Position numbers and translations under genes: made by a program
Notes under the pieces: model-generated
What the model saw: the letters and a program-made list of their open reading frames with translations, nothing else
Database searches by the model: none
Told to the model about the DNA's origin: nothing
Shown here: positions 12,391 to 24,619 of the stretch, one piece after another
Numbering within the stretch: the stretch's first letter is position 1
Layout of the letters: each line of letters begins with the position of its first letter
Assembly (NCBI GenBank): GCA_027946555.1
Contig: JAPEVC010000117.1
Span: 50,365 to 114,364 of the forward strand
From: Gnomoniopsis sp. IMI 355080
Taxonomy: Eukaryota > Ascomycota > Sordariomycetes > Diaporthales > Gnomoniaceae
Length of the DNA stretch: 64,000 bases
Reading direction: 5' to 3'

Positions 12391-12395
12391 GGGCG

Positions 12396-12470
12396 ATGGT
12401 TGGTGGTGGTGATGGCGGTGGTGGTGGTGACTGTCGTGATGGTGGTGTTGCTGCCGCTGGTGCTGACGGA
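12396..12470. repeat. GGT/GAT trinucleotide-rich low-complexity tract
   Basis: Repeated TGG/GGT triplets are interspersed with GAT. The antisense reading gives a His-rich frame (12313-12564) that is an artefact of the repeat. Confidence 0.8.
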
Positions 12471-12774
12471 AGGAGCATCTTAGTCTGACCGCCTTATTAT
12501 TAGCGAATTGAGTGCAAGTTCTGCCTGACCTGACAGTAGTTTCCTCTCTCCATGTAGAAACCAAGATTCATCAAGGGTGCTAAGAGCGATTGACACCAGG
12601 ATGGGCTGGAGCCGAAGCACGGAAGGCAACTTCAGACGAACTACCAAAAACCTGCTACTATGTATGTTGACCTATACTTTGCATGCAATGCGTACGCAGT
12701 ATACTATGGTCCAGTCCAATACCGCAAATGCTATAGGCTGCCAATCATTACACAGCAGTAGTCCGAGTATTCCG

Positions 12775-12784
12775 TACCTAGGTA
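12775..12784. repeat. TACCTAGGTA palindrome
   Basis: A perfect 10-bp palindrome, and one instance of the TACCTA/TAGGTA word that recurs in gaps of this window. Confidence 0.85.
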
Positions 12785-13682
12785 GTCATCAGCATCATCC
12801 TCATCCTTACCAACACACACTATCATCAAGGGGCCAGCGCTGTATTATGCCCATGGGCTTTCATTGCGCCATTCTCCTATTCTCCATGTGGCCTGTCCCC
12901 GGTACTCTCTTTTGTTTTGTCGTTGTCGCGGCGAAGCGACTCAGGCCAGCCGTGCGAGTTCTCGAAGTGATGTCGTCAGGTGGCTGGCCCACCCGCACGC
13001 TCGCTTGCCCTGTGCAATTTTGTTCCGACTCCTCTCAACATCGCTTACCTTGGGTTGTTTTGGGCGTACAGCGACCTGCCAGGCCTGCATGCAGGGCCGA
13101 TGCCACCGCCGTCGTCAACTTGAACCACAAGCGACCAAGGCGCAGCATCCAAAAGGCCCCAAGGCCCCCTTCGAGATCATCTAATATACTATTCTTATCC
13201 CACGTGTGGTTCCGAACGAGGGACAGCATCACCACATTCACGGTTGCTGACGCAATACTTGTTCCAGAAACATTGTTCCTTGTGCATTGCATCGACGACT
13301 CGTGGCATCCTGGCCTCCACCTCCGGCCCCTTCGGTATTCTCCTGCCCGTCTGGGAGCCTCTCTCTGGTTCTGGACATCCCAATCAGGCCAACGTGACTG
13401 GCAGCCTGGTCAGTCCCTCACGGAGAGTTTTCGGGAATTGCCAGTGTCGACGTTGGAGGGACTGGAAGCCTCGTCAGCTCGCGTCAAGGTGTTATGCCGC
13501 ACAGAGCCAACATCGGCCCAAGCAGCCCATCGCCGAGATCTCAGAGGCCCACCATAGCATCCACCACATCGCTAACTGACTGAACTTGGCTGGACCTGAC
13601 CCCAGGTGAATGGGATGAACAGCGTGAGTGAACAGGGTAATTGGGGTGAGTGCCAGGGGGCGGCCACCACCAGAACGGTACG

Positions 13683-13706
13683 GGCATCCTGGCATCCTGG
13701 CATCCT
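13683..13706. repeat. Tandem repeat (GGCATCCT)x3
   Basis: Three exact head-to-tail copies of an 8-bp unit lie in the gap upstream of the homeobox gene. Confidence 0.95.
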
Positions 13707-14561
13707 GGCGTCGGGCTGCACCCGCTAGCACCAGCTAGGACCCCTGCTCGGCCCTAGCCAGGACTAGGCCAATCCAGGAACAGAGCCAGTCGTGACCATG
13801 CCTCCAGCTGGGATCTTCCCGGAGCATCGATGGCTTGCTTCAAGAGGTACCGGTACTTTGCACCACACACCACGCAGACAAGCACACCTTGCGATGGGTC
13901 AGAAAACTTCCCAGTCCATCCCGACCTCGATTTTCCTGCTTCTCAAGGTTGGCGGCCATGCTGCTGCTGCCGACCACCAACCACTCTCTCTGCATGCTCC
14001 AGCACTGACTGCAACATTGCAGCATCAAAGAGTAGCATCCATCCTACAGCCCACGGCCGACACTGGGTCGTTGCTACCGCCAGCCAGCAACTGTTCTTTT
14101 CCCCCCCACTCCGACCCTCTTTTCGCCGCTGCTCACGATACCTCTGTGAGGTTGTACAGGTAGCCATCTACCGAGTCACTGAGTTGAGAGCGTCGCTGCC
14201 GATGCCCATCACCCTCGCCACTCGTCTCCAACACCCCGGCGCGGCTAGTACTGTATTGTACTATGTACGTACTGTACCGTGCCATGACCCCTCGGCGTCA
14301 CGATCCCCCATGCTGTTTTGTGGCTCCGTGATAGCATCCAAAAGAGGTGTCCCGCCACCATGGCCATCACATTTCCCCATGCAACTGTGACCGGCGAGGA
14401 CGTCTCGAAGAATCACACAGAGAGACACTGCGTGCGACGGCGGGGAACACTATCTTGTGTTTCCGTGGCCGGTGGCCTCCCCGGGCGTCGTCCTCCTCCT
14501 CCTTGCGCCGACTGTCTCACCCCCTGCTCGGCCGAATGGACCCCAGCAACAGACAAGTACA

Positions 14562-14582
14562 TACCTACCTACTTGGTAGGTA
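14562..14582. repeat. Perfect 8-bp inverted repeat TACCTACC / GGTAGGTA
   Basis: The two arms (14562-14569 and 14575-14582) are exact reverse complements separated by five bases. The element lies about 650 bp before the homeobox ATG, so it could act as a DNA site or as a hairpin in a long leader. Confidence 0.85.
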
Positions 14583-15235
14583 CAGCATGACTGCAGGACC
14601 GTGCCCGCATCCACAGCCCACAGCCCCCAGGCCACCCAAGGGCCCACTCCACACCAGGCACAGGGCCCTCCTTGCTCCACCATCCTCTCCCGATTACGAC
14701 CGTGGGAAGCTGTCCAGCTTCGCCAAGTACTTCACTTTCGTAAAGCCCCTCGCTGCACCCTGTCTTGTCACCTGCTGGGACTACCTACTTGTTGGCTGGC
14801 TCTGTCTCACCCGTCCTCACCCTCAACAGCCCTTACACCACAAGCTTCTGCTCATCTCATGCGAACCATCAAGGATCTATAGGTCGCCCCATCCTCTTGC
14901 CTCTGGACCTCCTGATATATCTCTCCCTGACCCTCTTCTCAAGTCTTGTAGGCTAGTGTGTGCGCAGCCTTCCAAGTACGCTCTTTTACTTTTCCGAACT
15001 CCGTTCAGAGCCTCCGCTCCACCTCTGATTTCCAGTTTCCCGGCCGAACGACACCTTGTCTACACTCCTTCAAGTGCTTTCCCAGCAACACCGTATTCCC
15101 CCTTGATCTTGATCTCGCGCCCTAGTCCTGCTGCTCTTGGCGCTGCATTCACAGTTCTACAAATCGCAGGCCTTGCTCCTATCGCCATCCATTCGATCAT
15201 CTTTGGCAGAGCCTTGACGACACCGGAAGCCAAAC

Positions 15236-17433
15236 ATGGAGGACAACTACCAGCGGTCCTGGCACGGGCTGCCCCATCAGGACTTCGTTTCACGCTCTTT
15301 GTCATCGTCAACGGAACCCACAGGTCATGGTTCTCTCGATACCTCATCGCCAATGCATTACCAGGCGTCCATGTCCATGGCAGAGACGATGGCGATGTGG
15401 CAACACATGCCAACCCGGCAAACTAACAATGCCTCCATGACGATGATGGCGCAGGGTCAGCAACATAGCCCAGCTACTTTGATGATGCTCCAGTCACAAG
15501 GTCTCCCCTATTACCCTACGCCCGTGAAGATGTTCTCTCCGACAATGCAGCAATCGCAAAACGCCCAATTTTACCACGCCTCTCTAGCAAGTAGTAAGCG
15601 TTTCTCGGAGGAGGAGAAATTGAAGCTCGAGAAGGTCTTCACAGACGAGACCCAAAAGCCGAGTACCAGTCGTAAGCGGCAGCTGGCGGAGGAACTGGGA
15701 TGCCCTGTTCCCAAAGTCAACGTATGTTGACGCCTCAACCTGAATGGTGTCTACGTCCTGCTAACGTCTGATTGCAGAACTGGTTTCAGAATCGCAGGGC
15801 AAGAGAGAAGCAGATGCACAGAGTTCAGGCATACGAGGCAAGCCAGGCCGCAGACCGCGCAGCCTCCGGGAATGACAAGGACGGCGCTGTCGAAAATGAC
15901 GACGATGAAGACGCTGCGGGCAGTGAGGTCGAGAGTGTGAACAGTCCTAACCAGGCGTTCCACACAACATCCTCAAACCCCAACTCAGAGACGGACGCGT
16001 CGTCGCCAGGGCAAGACGATCCGACACCAGAGTCTTCGAACGGTCGAGACAACGACTCTGTAACCGATTCGCCTGCCGTAAGTCCTGTCGAGATGCTTGA
16101 AAAGGCAGCGGATTATCGACATGCACAGCAAGAGCTCGAGAGTGGGCACCGACGTTCACCAGATTCTCATCTCTCTGAGCTCGATGTATCGATGAACAAC
16201 AACACCTTCGACAACCATCAAGGCGTTTTCTCAGCATCGCCTGATGGACTTGATCACCAACATGGTGAAGCATCATTCCATACACTCCAGGACCAATTTG
16301 ACTATTCCTCAATCGGGGACCTGTCTGGCTTGGGAGTCTTCCCTGGTGCCACCAAACACAGCGAGTACTATCCAACATCCACATCATACATGACACAGAG
16401 GACGCCGACAATCACGACCAGCATCGCCGAGCATGACGATGAGATGGAAGGACAGCACACCGGGCCGCACGATGGCCCTGCCGCCAGCTATGACTCACTT
16501 TCACCAGATATGATACCTCAATCATCACCGAATCTGGACCATACAGATCTGATGCGCAATCCAAGCTCACCACACACAAGTATCGCCTCGCGTAGGAAGA
16601 TCCGCCCACCTCAGCGGCTGAACCAGACAGCCCTTCGCGACTTCCACAATGGACCAAAAACAGGAATTGAAGACACCAAGCGGACTGAGATGTTTAGGAC
16701 GATGAGGCGAGCCGCCTCAGCCAATGGGCCCTTGTCTGGAAAGATATTCAAATCGGCACCTCCAGTATCACCGCGATCACCTAGAACCTATGGTCCGGGA
16801 TTCCTTGAACAGCTCACCAGGCATTCATTGCTGTCTGCATCTACTGGTCCATTCGCAGACACGTCAAATGTATCAACGGCGGGGCCGGCACTCGAGCAGC
16901 GCTACCTTGCTGCTGGTCATTCGGGAATCCAGCACCGATCCTCGTTGGAGAACTTTGGCGAGAAGGCGTTGTTATCACCGAGCGCATCCGAATACAATCA
17001 GGAGGCCGCGCTGAACCGCTCCCACAATCTTACCTTACTACACTTCCAGGATTCCAAGTTTACACACGACACCGGATGTGGCAACGCATCGCCTGACGAA
17101 GCTCTCACCACCCCGAGCCTGTCTCAGTATGGATCGGAATTGGAGTTCTCTTCGTCTCTCTCTGCCCCTCGCTACGTAGAGAGCGAACCAACTACCCCTT
17201 CCTACGTACCTGTGACAATGCCGGCCTCCTCTGGGGCGCCATCACACTGCTTCTCAACGCTCAAAATCGAGGCACCACAGCAGTCTAATATCTTCCCTTG
17301 GTCACGGTCACCGGATCAGTTCTCCATGTGGAATGGCGCATCTCTCGGCCAGTTCGGCGAGTCTCAGTCGCAGACCTTCCAATTTCAGCCGAATATGACT
17401 CCGATGAACTTCCAATCCCCTACTGGGACATAG
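15236..17433 (+). CDS. Homeobox (homeodomain) transcription factor
   Basis: The predicted 713-aa nuclear DNA-binding protein has exons 15236-15721 and 15778-17433. The homeodomain spans residues about 121-179: KRFSEEEKLKLEKVF (helix 1), STSRKRQLAEELG (helix 2), and NNWFQNRRAREKQ (recognition helix). The loop before helix 2 seems about one residue longer than the canonical 60-residue domain. The single intron (15722-15777, GTATGT...TTGCAG) falls between the two Asn of VNNWFQNRR. The N-terminus is Met/Gln/Ser-rich. After the homeodomain comes an acidic stretch (ENDDDEDAAGSEVE) and a long Ser/Pro/Thr-rich disordered tail. The start ATG GAG GAC AAC TAC is the first in-frame ATG. Fungal homeobox factors often control conidiation, fruiting bodies or infection structures; which of these applies here is not shown. 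The 10-kb upstream gap fits a developmentally regulated gene. Confidence 0.93.
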
Positions 17434-20400
17434 ATAAGCGACCCATGCGGAATATCATGTACAACAGTCTTCCATATTTTCCTTATCATTTCATTTGGTT
17501 TGGGCATCATCACATCTAGCACAGCGTTTCGAGGCTTTGCCCGTGTATTATCTAATTTTTCCTTTTCCATTTCTATGTTACGATGGGGGTAACGAACGCT
17601 CCCGGCTTAGGATAGTTTTAAGAACAAGAGGATACCCTTGGACTTTTGGACAGTCACGGCAACGGCAAGTGGACCAGTGGATGTAAGGGAAAAGCCCAAA
17701 TGGATATGGAGATTGTCGAATACCGACAAAGCAAAGAAATACTGCAGACATTCAGAACATTACAATCTATATGTCAGGATATTCTCTGAGACCTCACACT
17801 GTGATTCCAGCTCCGTCCCCGATCATCAGTCTTCGGGCAAAAAGTCGATGGATTGTGACTTGACCAACGCATACGATTTTAATGTACTTGTCTTGTCCTC
17901 TCAGTGGCCCAAGTTCAAGCGGCTTGTCTCGAGCCGGGCCGCGAGCTAAGAGAAACTATCCTGTCTACTAGACATTCCAATGGCGTTTGCCGTTCCGATA
18001 GGCTGGCCACCCCATCCATATCCTCGCTTGTCATATCTCAATTTACGGACTATTCCACCATGGCTTGGTTGAGAACCCGAGCATTTGGTATCGCAAATTG
18101 GGTGGCACGCAACAGACTAAGATGAATTTCACTAGCCAGATACAAGTCTGCCAGCATAATTGATAATGGCGGGGGTTTCTCTAATATAACCCTTAAGTTT
18201 ACATTCGCTTGCTGCAACCAACAGGTTTCTTGCGGTGAGAAATGATATATATGCATGCCTTTCTTGCGTATGCAGCAAAGATGATTCGATTTTAGCGCCC
18301 TAATGGCCCGGGGAATAGGGGGCTTTTTTACGCATTTGGCCTGGTCCCTTACTTAATAAGGGGGGGTATGATGGCAGATGTCAATTTGCCAATTTGAGTC
18401 AAGTTCATGCGAGAGAAGGTTGATAATTGCTGGACTTTTGAGACATTGGTGGTTTATGCCGGTAAGCAAGAAGACGAGCCTGTTTTTTTTGTTAAGCGAG
18501 TGCTACCTAGATACACTTCTATACCTTGTTTTCAGTTTTCACCTGGTACTTTACGAGGCTTCGGACCGAGTGCCGGTTGTCTTCGAGTCGAATCGGAGAA
18601 ATTGTATTCATGGCTTTCACGGAAGCCAAAATAGATGCTTTCTCTTCCCTGCCTTCGCCTGATCTGCGGATAGCGTATGCCTTTCCCCGTCTGTCGAATG
18701 GCTCGCATTGGCATTCCTGGGAATGCGTCGCACCGAAGTTTCCAAGAGCGGTACAGGTACCATATCAATGGAGAGTACTAGTTTCCTTCATCATTCTGAT
18801 GACGGAATTCCGGGGAATTCTTGCGCACAAACGTCTCGCGCACTGTCTATATATTTCACAAAGTCCCTTGGTGGACGGTAGTAAGATACATAGATGATAG
18901 TAGCATGGCTTTTTTTTCTGTTACAGCAATCTTGTATATCAAGGACCTTTGACCGTAGTCCTTGTGTTGCAAAGAACGAGCCGGTGAAGCCTCGGACATC
19001 ACGCAGCCGGCTGTGCTCTGCTTCCCCATGCGGCACACATGTCTCGTGTGAGAAACGCTGTAGAAGCTTTTGGTCGTCACGGTACTGATGGAGGATCTGG
19101 AGGGGCAGGCGGCTTGGTCGTTGAATGCTACTATTCTTCTGCTCGATCACGTTTTAGGAAATTCCTGCCCTGCGGCGTATTGCTTTGTCACCGGGTCAAG
19201 ACTCTTGCTGTGACAGTTGACAACCAATACTACGTTGTGGAACCCCTTCACATTCAATCTGCTTGCAAGTACGAGTCTTCCGCAGGTCTTGAGGGTCGAC
19301 GCGTGTCAACAAAAGACGTTGTAGCGCTAGGCTGTATGTCAGTTGCCAATACGACGTACAACATGTCCTTTGGGTACTAGAGTCCGACTACACCGACATC
19401 GTTGAACCGACGCTGCCCATCTATTCATGATGATCTTTCGAGAGTGGCAAATCCCTCCTCTATCACATATCACCGTCTGGCTAGGTTACACAAGTCCCAG
19501 ACTTTGTTGCTTTAGGCACTTTGTTGCCGCGTGGTCATGTCACTCACCATTGGAAGTTATTGGAGGAAGAATTAGACGTGATGTGACCTTGAAGCAGTAA
19601 CATGACTATGTATTGGGACACGTTTGTTCATAATATTGCTACTTGGGTTACAAACCTGAAGCTTATGAGCACGAACGTGGGGGCCCAAAACACGGATTGA
19701 GCTTCGAGAGAGCGGCCCCCAAGGTCAGCATTGTTGGAATGTATAGTAAACTGATAACAATGAGCAAAGAAAGTACTCAATTCAATACGGCGCCTGTGAG
19801 TTCCCTCAATTGAAGTCTCAATTCCAGGACGAACTGGATTCGAGGGCAAGCATCTGTCTTGAATAGCGTGGATGACACTGCTGGCCCCCCGAGAACGTCG
19901 GTGGTATCTATCTCCGTTATGTGATGATTGTTTACATGTCTCCCGCCGGCCAACTTTCTCTTGCACAGTAGAGAAATGGGTCTAGGTGACCTTCACTCCA
20001 CTCGTCTGTGCCGACTTGGACGTCTCGCTTATCATCGCCTACACACGCGACGTGGAAATGTCGCCGCGCAATTCGTTTAGGCGAATGCCACAAATTAACA
20101 ACATCCAGGACGCCATAGACCCACAGCCGATGTTTCGTATCGGCGTTACCGTAATGAAGGCCAGAATTTGAACTGCTTTGGTTTCATGCATTGCCAAACG
20201 TATAGCCGCGTAGATTACAGTCTCGGAGTATGGGGAACTGAGAGGCTCCCTTATTGAGCATATTTAGCTGTTGACCTGAGGCCAATGGGCTGCTCCTTGA
20301 CCACACCCTGTCTAGATGGGGCACGTCTGCCAATCTTCACATCGACTATGCATGATTACGTTGGAGTCTCCTCAGTTCTTCCTAATGAGACTACCTACTC

Positions 20401-22415
20401 CCAAGGATCAAATCTAGATTCGAAGCGTTGGGGATGTATTTCAGGTCGGGCGTCGGACCGGAAGGGCTCTTGAGCCATGCATTTCGCCTCGACCGAGCCT
20501 CGGACCATATACCTTGCGTACAAATTACGCTCAGCAAGATCTACTTTAGCTAACAACTCACAGATATGCGGAAATACGCATCTTTGTACTCTTGTCTTCT
20601 AGGTTGTATCACCCTAGAATTAAGCGCTGAAAATTTGGACATGTTGATAATAAGCTAAATAGAAGTTTTGATAAGTAGCGGACGCAGAGATAAAAACACA
20701 AGCGAAGAGTGGATCAAGAGTGGACTAGACCGGAGTGCTATGAGAATACAGGTTAGTGAGCAGTGAACTTGAGGTCTAGAATTTTACGACAAGTGGATCG
20801 TACTATGCATACTGTATCGTACAGTGTTCTGCCGTGCCACGAGACACAAAAAAATGGCCCGAATGCCCGCATATGTGGAGCTCACGCTACTAAACCAAGA
20901 TGTTCTTTAGCTCGTCCGAAGGGATTCAAAAATGGGGGTTTGACATGCTCTTAATAAGTGGGTGCCATAGTATGTTGAGTCATTTCCACGCACATAAACT
21001 ACTGCCTAACTCCATATTACAGTCTAGACGACCCCAGTACCGCCAAGACTTATAAATTCACGAAGTGTTGACTCAATTAAGCAGTGGGCCGAGGCATTGC
21101 TTTCGTTTTGAGCCTGTTCTTCGTCGGTTGTCTTTGGTAGATAGAATCATCTCTCAAGTTCCAAAGCCGGGGAAAACCCCTAACTTCACTCGAGTGCGTT
21201 CTACTATAGGTCCACTCCTATATCTGCTTCGGTTAGACGGCAATTGTCATTTTGCGACGAACACGTCTGCCAGCTAGATTAGTAGTGAAAACTTGGAGAT
21301 TTGATGGTGCGAACGTCATGGGTTGTCGGAATAGCCGAGAAACGGCCGCCTGCAATGTTTGGCTATCTAGATTATACCATAGTAGCTGTATATTTCATAT
21401 TTTGGTAGGAGATGTAGTACAGAATAGACACGCGACTACAGGGTGTCGTCCTCTGCGTATCAAAGTCGTTGTGGGGCCAAGCGGGGAAAATCTGGGGAAA
21501 GTTGGAAGACCTGGGGTGCATATGGAGCTTCCCAAATCCTCGGGCTGTCACAAGACCAAATCTGCATATCACCATCTTCTTTGTCTATTCTGTCGGCTCC
21601 ATTCGAGCCAACAGAATGCCCTGTGGTTGGCACGACGGCCGCCAGAACAATCTCCCGTGCCTGTCTTTTGTCTCCACCCTCCACTGAAAGACCGGTTGCC
21701 GTCGTCGCTACTGGCAGAGCTGGCAGAGCTGGCAGAGCCATCCGGGGAAAACGCGGTGTGCTGTCTCCGTCCCCGTAATACAGTCGGTCTAAGCGGGGGT
21801 CCTTCGGGAGAACCATCCTTGGCTAGTTATCATACTGTACCTAACTACCAGACTACTCCCCAAGGAAACTAACACAATTTTCAGGCACGGGTGAGCAACA
21901 TCAAGGAAGACCCCCGCGTGTTTGATTGTAATGACGAGCACTTGGGATGAACCAGATCTTGCGCAATGCCCCGCCTAGGCTTCTGCTCTACAGTATTATT
22001 GTAGGGATTGCGGTTTGAACAATGTTCACGTACTGCATAGTGCCATAGTAGATCGCTTCATACCGGCTAATAATCCAGTGGGGGGGAAAAAGGGGCCCCC
22101 AGGAATATGGACCACAGCCAGACCTGCGGCTGTGGACGTCATGCAACCACCAGAATCGCCAGTGAGGAGATCCCGGCAGACAGCACGGCACCGTCTTTTG
22201 CGGGGAAGAAAAGCCCCAGCAAGTGTAAGTGTGGGTATAGTGCTAGTCATGATGGTCGGCCGTTGATATTGCCAGTGTCCCGGCCCGATGACGATGACGG
22301 GGAAATGCATTTGGATATAATAGATGATGGCGGCCGGATGTTGCCCCCAGCCAAGGCCCAAGTGAGCACCACGCCTTCCCGCCATCACTCACCTGCTCGT
22401 TCTCTGGTCAACAAA
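17434..22415. other. Gene-poor 5-kb gap
   Basis: The first 200 bases probably hold the homeobox 3' UTR and the last 400 the esterase promoter. Between them, ORFs are short and lack motifs. Some stretches (about 20.5-21.1 kb) look AT-richer than the flanks and might be eroded repeat DNA, but no terminal repeats or transposase motifs were seen. A 16-bp inverted repeat (GCATTCC TG GGAATGC) lies at 18711-18726, and a G7-A5-G4C5 stretch near 22081. Confidence 0.45.
21712..21738. repeat. Tandem repeat (TGGCAGAGC)x3
   Basis: Three exact copies of a 9-bp unit lie in non-coding DNA upstream of the esterase. Confidence 0.95.
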
Positions 22416-24485
22416 ATGGCTTCCTCCGTCAAGACCTTCCTGGCTTGCTCGTTGCTTGCCTTTGTCTCGGTGCATGCCGCGCAGAGAAGCCACAGCAGAG
22501 ACACGCTGGCCCGGCAGACAGCTTCCTCGCCGCCTGTAGTGACTGTGAAGAATGGCTCATATGAGGGACTGTATAGTCCCGAGTATGACCAGGATTTCTT
22601 CCTGGGAATGAGGTATGCTCAGGTAAGTTTCGTTTCGTCTGACTACTTGTTGTGCCTTACCACATCTACTCTCAAAGCCTGACACCTGCTTCCTCATTAG
22701 CCTGCAGAGAGATTCAAACTCGCACAGCCGCTAGACATAGTCTTCAATGGTACCCAGTCCGCAAAGGCTTATCCACCTTCCTGCATCGGGTACGGCTCCG
22801 ATGACATTGGTTATGAGCTATCTGAAGACTGCCTGTTCCTCAACGTGATCCGACCTTCTGGCGTATCTGCCGATGCAAACCTGCCTGTAGCTCTCTGGAT
22901 TCATGGCGGCGGGCTATACATGGGTGGAAGCGCTGACAGGAGGTACAACCTGTCCTTCATCGTCCAAAATAGTGTTGACCTAGGCACGCCTATGCTCGGT
23001 GTGAGTATCAACTATAGGCTGAGTGCATATGGATTCTTAATGGGGAGCGAAGCTCTTGAGGCCGGTATTGCGAACAATGGCTTCAGGGACCAGAGGCAGG
23101 CCCTTCGGTGAGTCACTCAAAAGTCTTCAGAATATTCTTGGCAGTGCGGCTGCTAACATGCCATCTCAGATGGGTCAATGAAAACATCGCGGCTTTTGGA
23201 GGGGACCCGACCAAGGTCACAATCTGGGGCGAGAGCTCTGGCGCCGAGAGTGTAAATGCACAGGTCCTGGCTTACAACGGTGAGTGTTTCGAATGCCTTT
23301 TCCTCAATTTTCCGTCGATTACGTGAGGACTGATCATTTCACCCAGGTCGTGACGATGGCCTTTTCCGCGCTGCCATCGCAGAGTCTGGGTTTGGCGGCA
23401 CCCTTCCTCGATTTGCTGGAGGCTTCAACGCGACCGACGCCTTCCAGACAACGTACAACACGCTGCTAAGCAATACATCCTGTGCTTCAACGGTGAATAC
23501 ATCAGCCTCACTAGACTGTCTACGCGATCTACCCTTCGACGAGCTCAACGCTGCGCTCAATGGCACTTTTCTCTGGGCGCCAATGTTGGATGGGGACTTT
23601 ATTGCGGACTATCCCGTTAACCAGCTTGCTGCTGCACGATTCCCCAAAATTCCAGTGATGATTGGCACCAATACCGATGAAGGCACTGCATTTGGAACAG
23701 GTCAGGGGCCGAACGGAACCGGGGTGGATACTGATGCTGAAATGCGATATGCCGTGGCCCAGAAGATTGGTGCGCAGGCGCCGGCCTTGACGGGCAAGAG
23801 TTTGGATGATTTGCTCGATGAGGTCTTGGATCTGTACCCAAATATCCAAGCCGTGGGTATCCCCAGCATCGACAAATTTCCTGTCATTGTTGCCGGAGAT
23901 GAGATCGCCACGGAGCTGGGCCTGCAATATAGACGAACCGGGGCCTTCTTTGGGGATTTGTGAGTGATCTTCCTCCCTACCACTCTCCCCACGATCTCTG
24001 CCATCACTCAAAGTCAATACTGACCCCAAATTAGCGTGATGCAATACCTCCGTCGACGGGCAAGCATCGCTTGGTCCAACTCTGGCCTCCCATCCTATAG
24101 CTACCGCTTCGACGTGACAGTGAACGGAGTGCCAGACTACGTAGCAGCAACGCACTTCCAGGAGGTCGCTTTCGTCTTTGATAATACACTCGGCACAGGC
24201 TACGCCACGAACCCTTTCGCCAATACCACTGCCGCCTTCCCGGCTCTGGCAAAGACCATGTCGGATGCGTGGGTGAACTTCGTCGTCGATCTTGATCCCA
24301 ATGGCGCGCAAGGGTTGGGAATTGCCGGCGTGGAAGCATGGCCAGTGTACAATGCTTCTGAGGGAGGCGGTGTGGGGAAGAACATCGTGTTTGATGCGAA
24401 TGGTAGTTATACGGAGTGGGACAACTACCGCGCAGAGGGGATACAATGGATGATCGGTAACTCATTGGATCTATTTGGAAATTGA
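22416..24485 (+). CDS. Secreted type-B carboxylesterase/lipase
   Basis: The predicted 595-aa alpha/beta-hydrolase comes from five exons: 22416-22622, 22701-23107, 23170-23279, 23347-23959 and 24035-24485. All junctions keep frame. Residues 1-21 form a signal peptide (SVKTFLACSLLAFVSVHA). Family blocks are EDCLFLNVIRPSG, the oxyanion-hole WIHGGGLYMGG, nucleophile elbow GESSGA (Ser227), acid in NTDEGTAF (Glu353) and a histidine in VAATHFQEVAFVF (His486), so the catalytic triad looks complete. Many N-glycosylation sequons support secretion. The four introns are 62-78 nt with strong GTGAGT/GTAAGT donors. It probably hydrolyses extracellular carboxylic esters or lipids; the substrate is unknown. 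It converges on the S66 gene with only 134 bp between stops, so the transcripts may overlap. Confidence 0.92.
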
Positions 24486-24619
24486 GTATAGCTAACTAGG
24501 TAGGTATGGTAGCTTCAATTTACTTGCTGCGTAATAAAACATCGACAATAGACTCGGATCCATCAGAGATCATATATGCTTGTGCTATTCCTCCAAACGC
24601 CTGGGTTCTTTTCCCCGTC

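Larger units (their letters stand above)
12400..15235 (+). promoter_or_regulatory. Proximal upstream/leader region of the homeobox gene
   Basis: The 2.8 kb before the homeobox start is C/T-rich on the + strand, increasingly so from about 14.5 kb to the ATG, as is common for fungal promoters and long 5' UTRs. Long open frames (12577-13557 and 14347-15426) have Pro/Ser/His-rich translations without family motifs. The second runs out of frame through the homeobox start, so I treat both as by-products of low stop density. Candidate elements are the palindrome at 12775 and the hairpin at 14562. Confidence 0.45.

Noticed and set aside
12313..12564. His-rich small protein on the minus strand
   Set aside because: The histidines come from the GGT/GAT trinucleotide repeat. 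There is no start context or homology.
12577..13557. 326-codon ORF upstream of the homeobox gene
   Set aside because: The translation is Pro/Ser/His-rich without conserved blocks. It overlaps other open frames and a tandem-repeat region, suggesting low stop density rather than coding.
14347..15426. 359-codon ORF running over the homeobox start
   Set aside because: It is out of frame with the clearly coding homeobox exon, and its translation follows the C/T-rich leader.
18711..18726. 16-bp inverted repeat GCATTCC-TG-GGAATGC
   Set aside because: A single short palindrome in spacer DNA with no recurrence or gene nearby; expected by chance at this scale.
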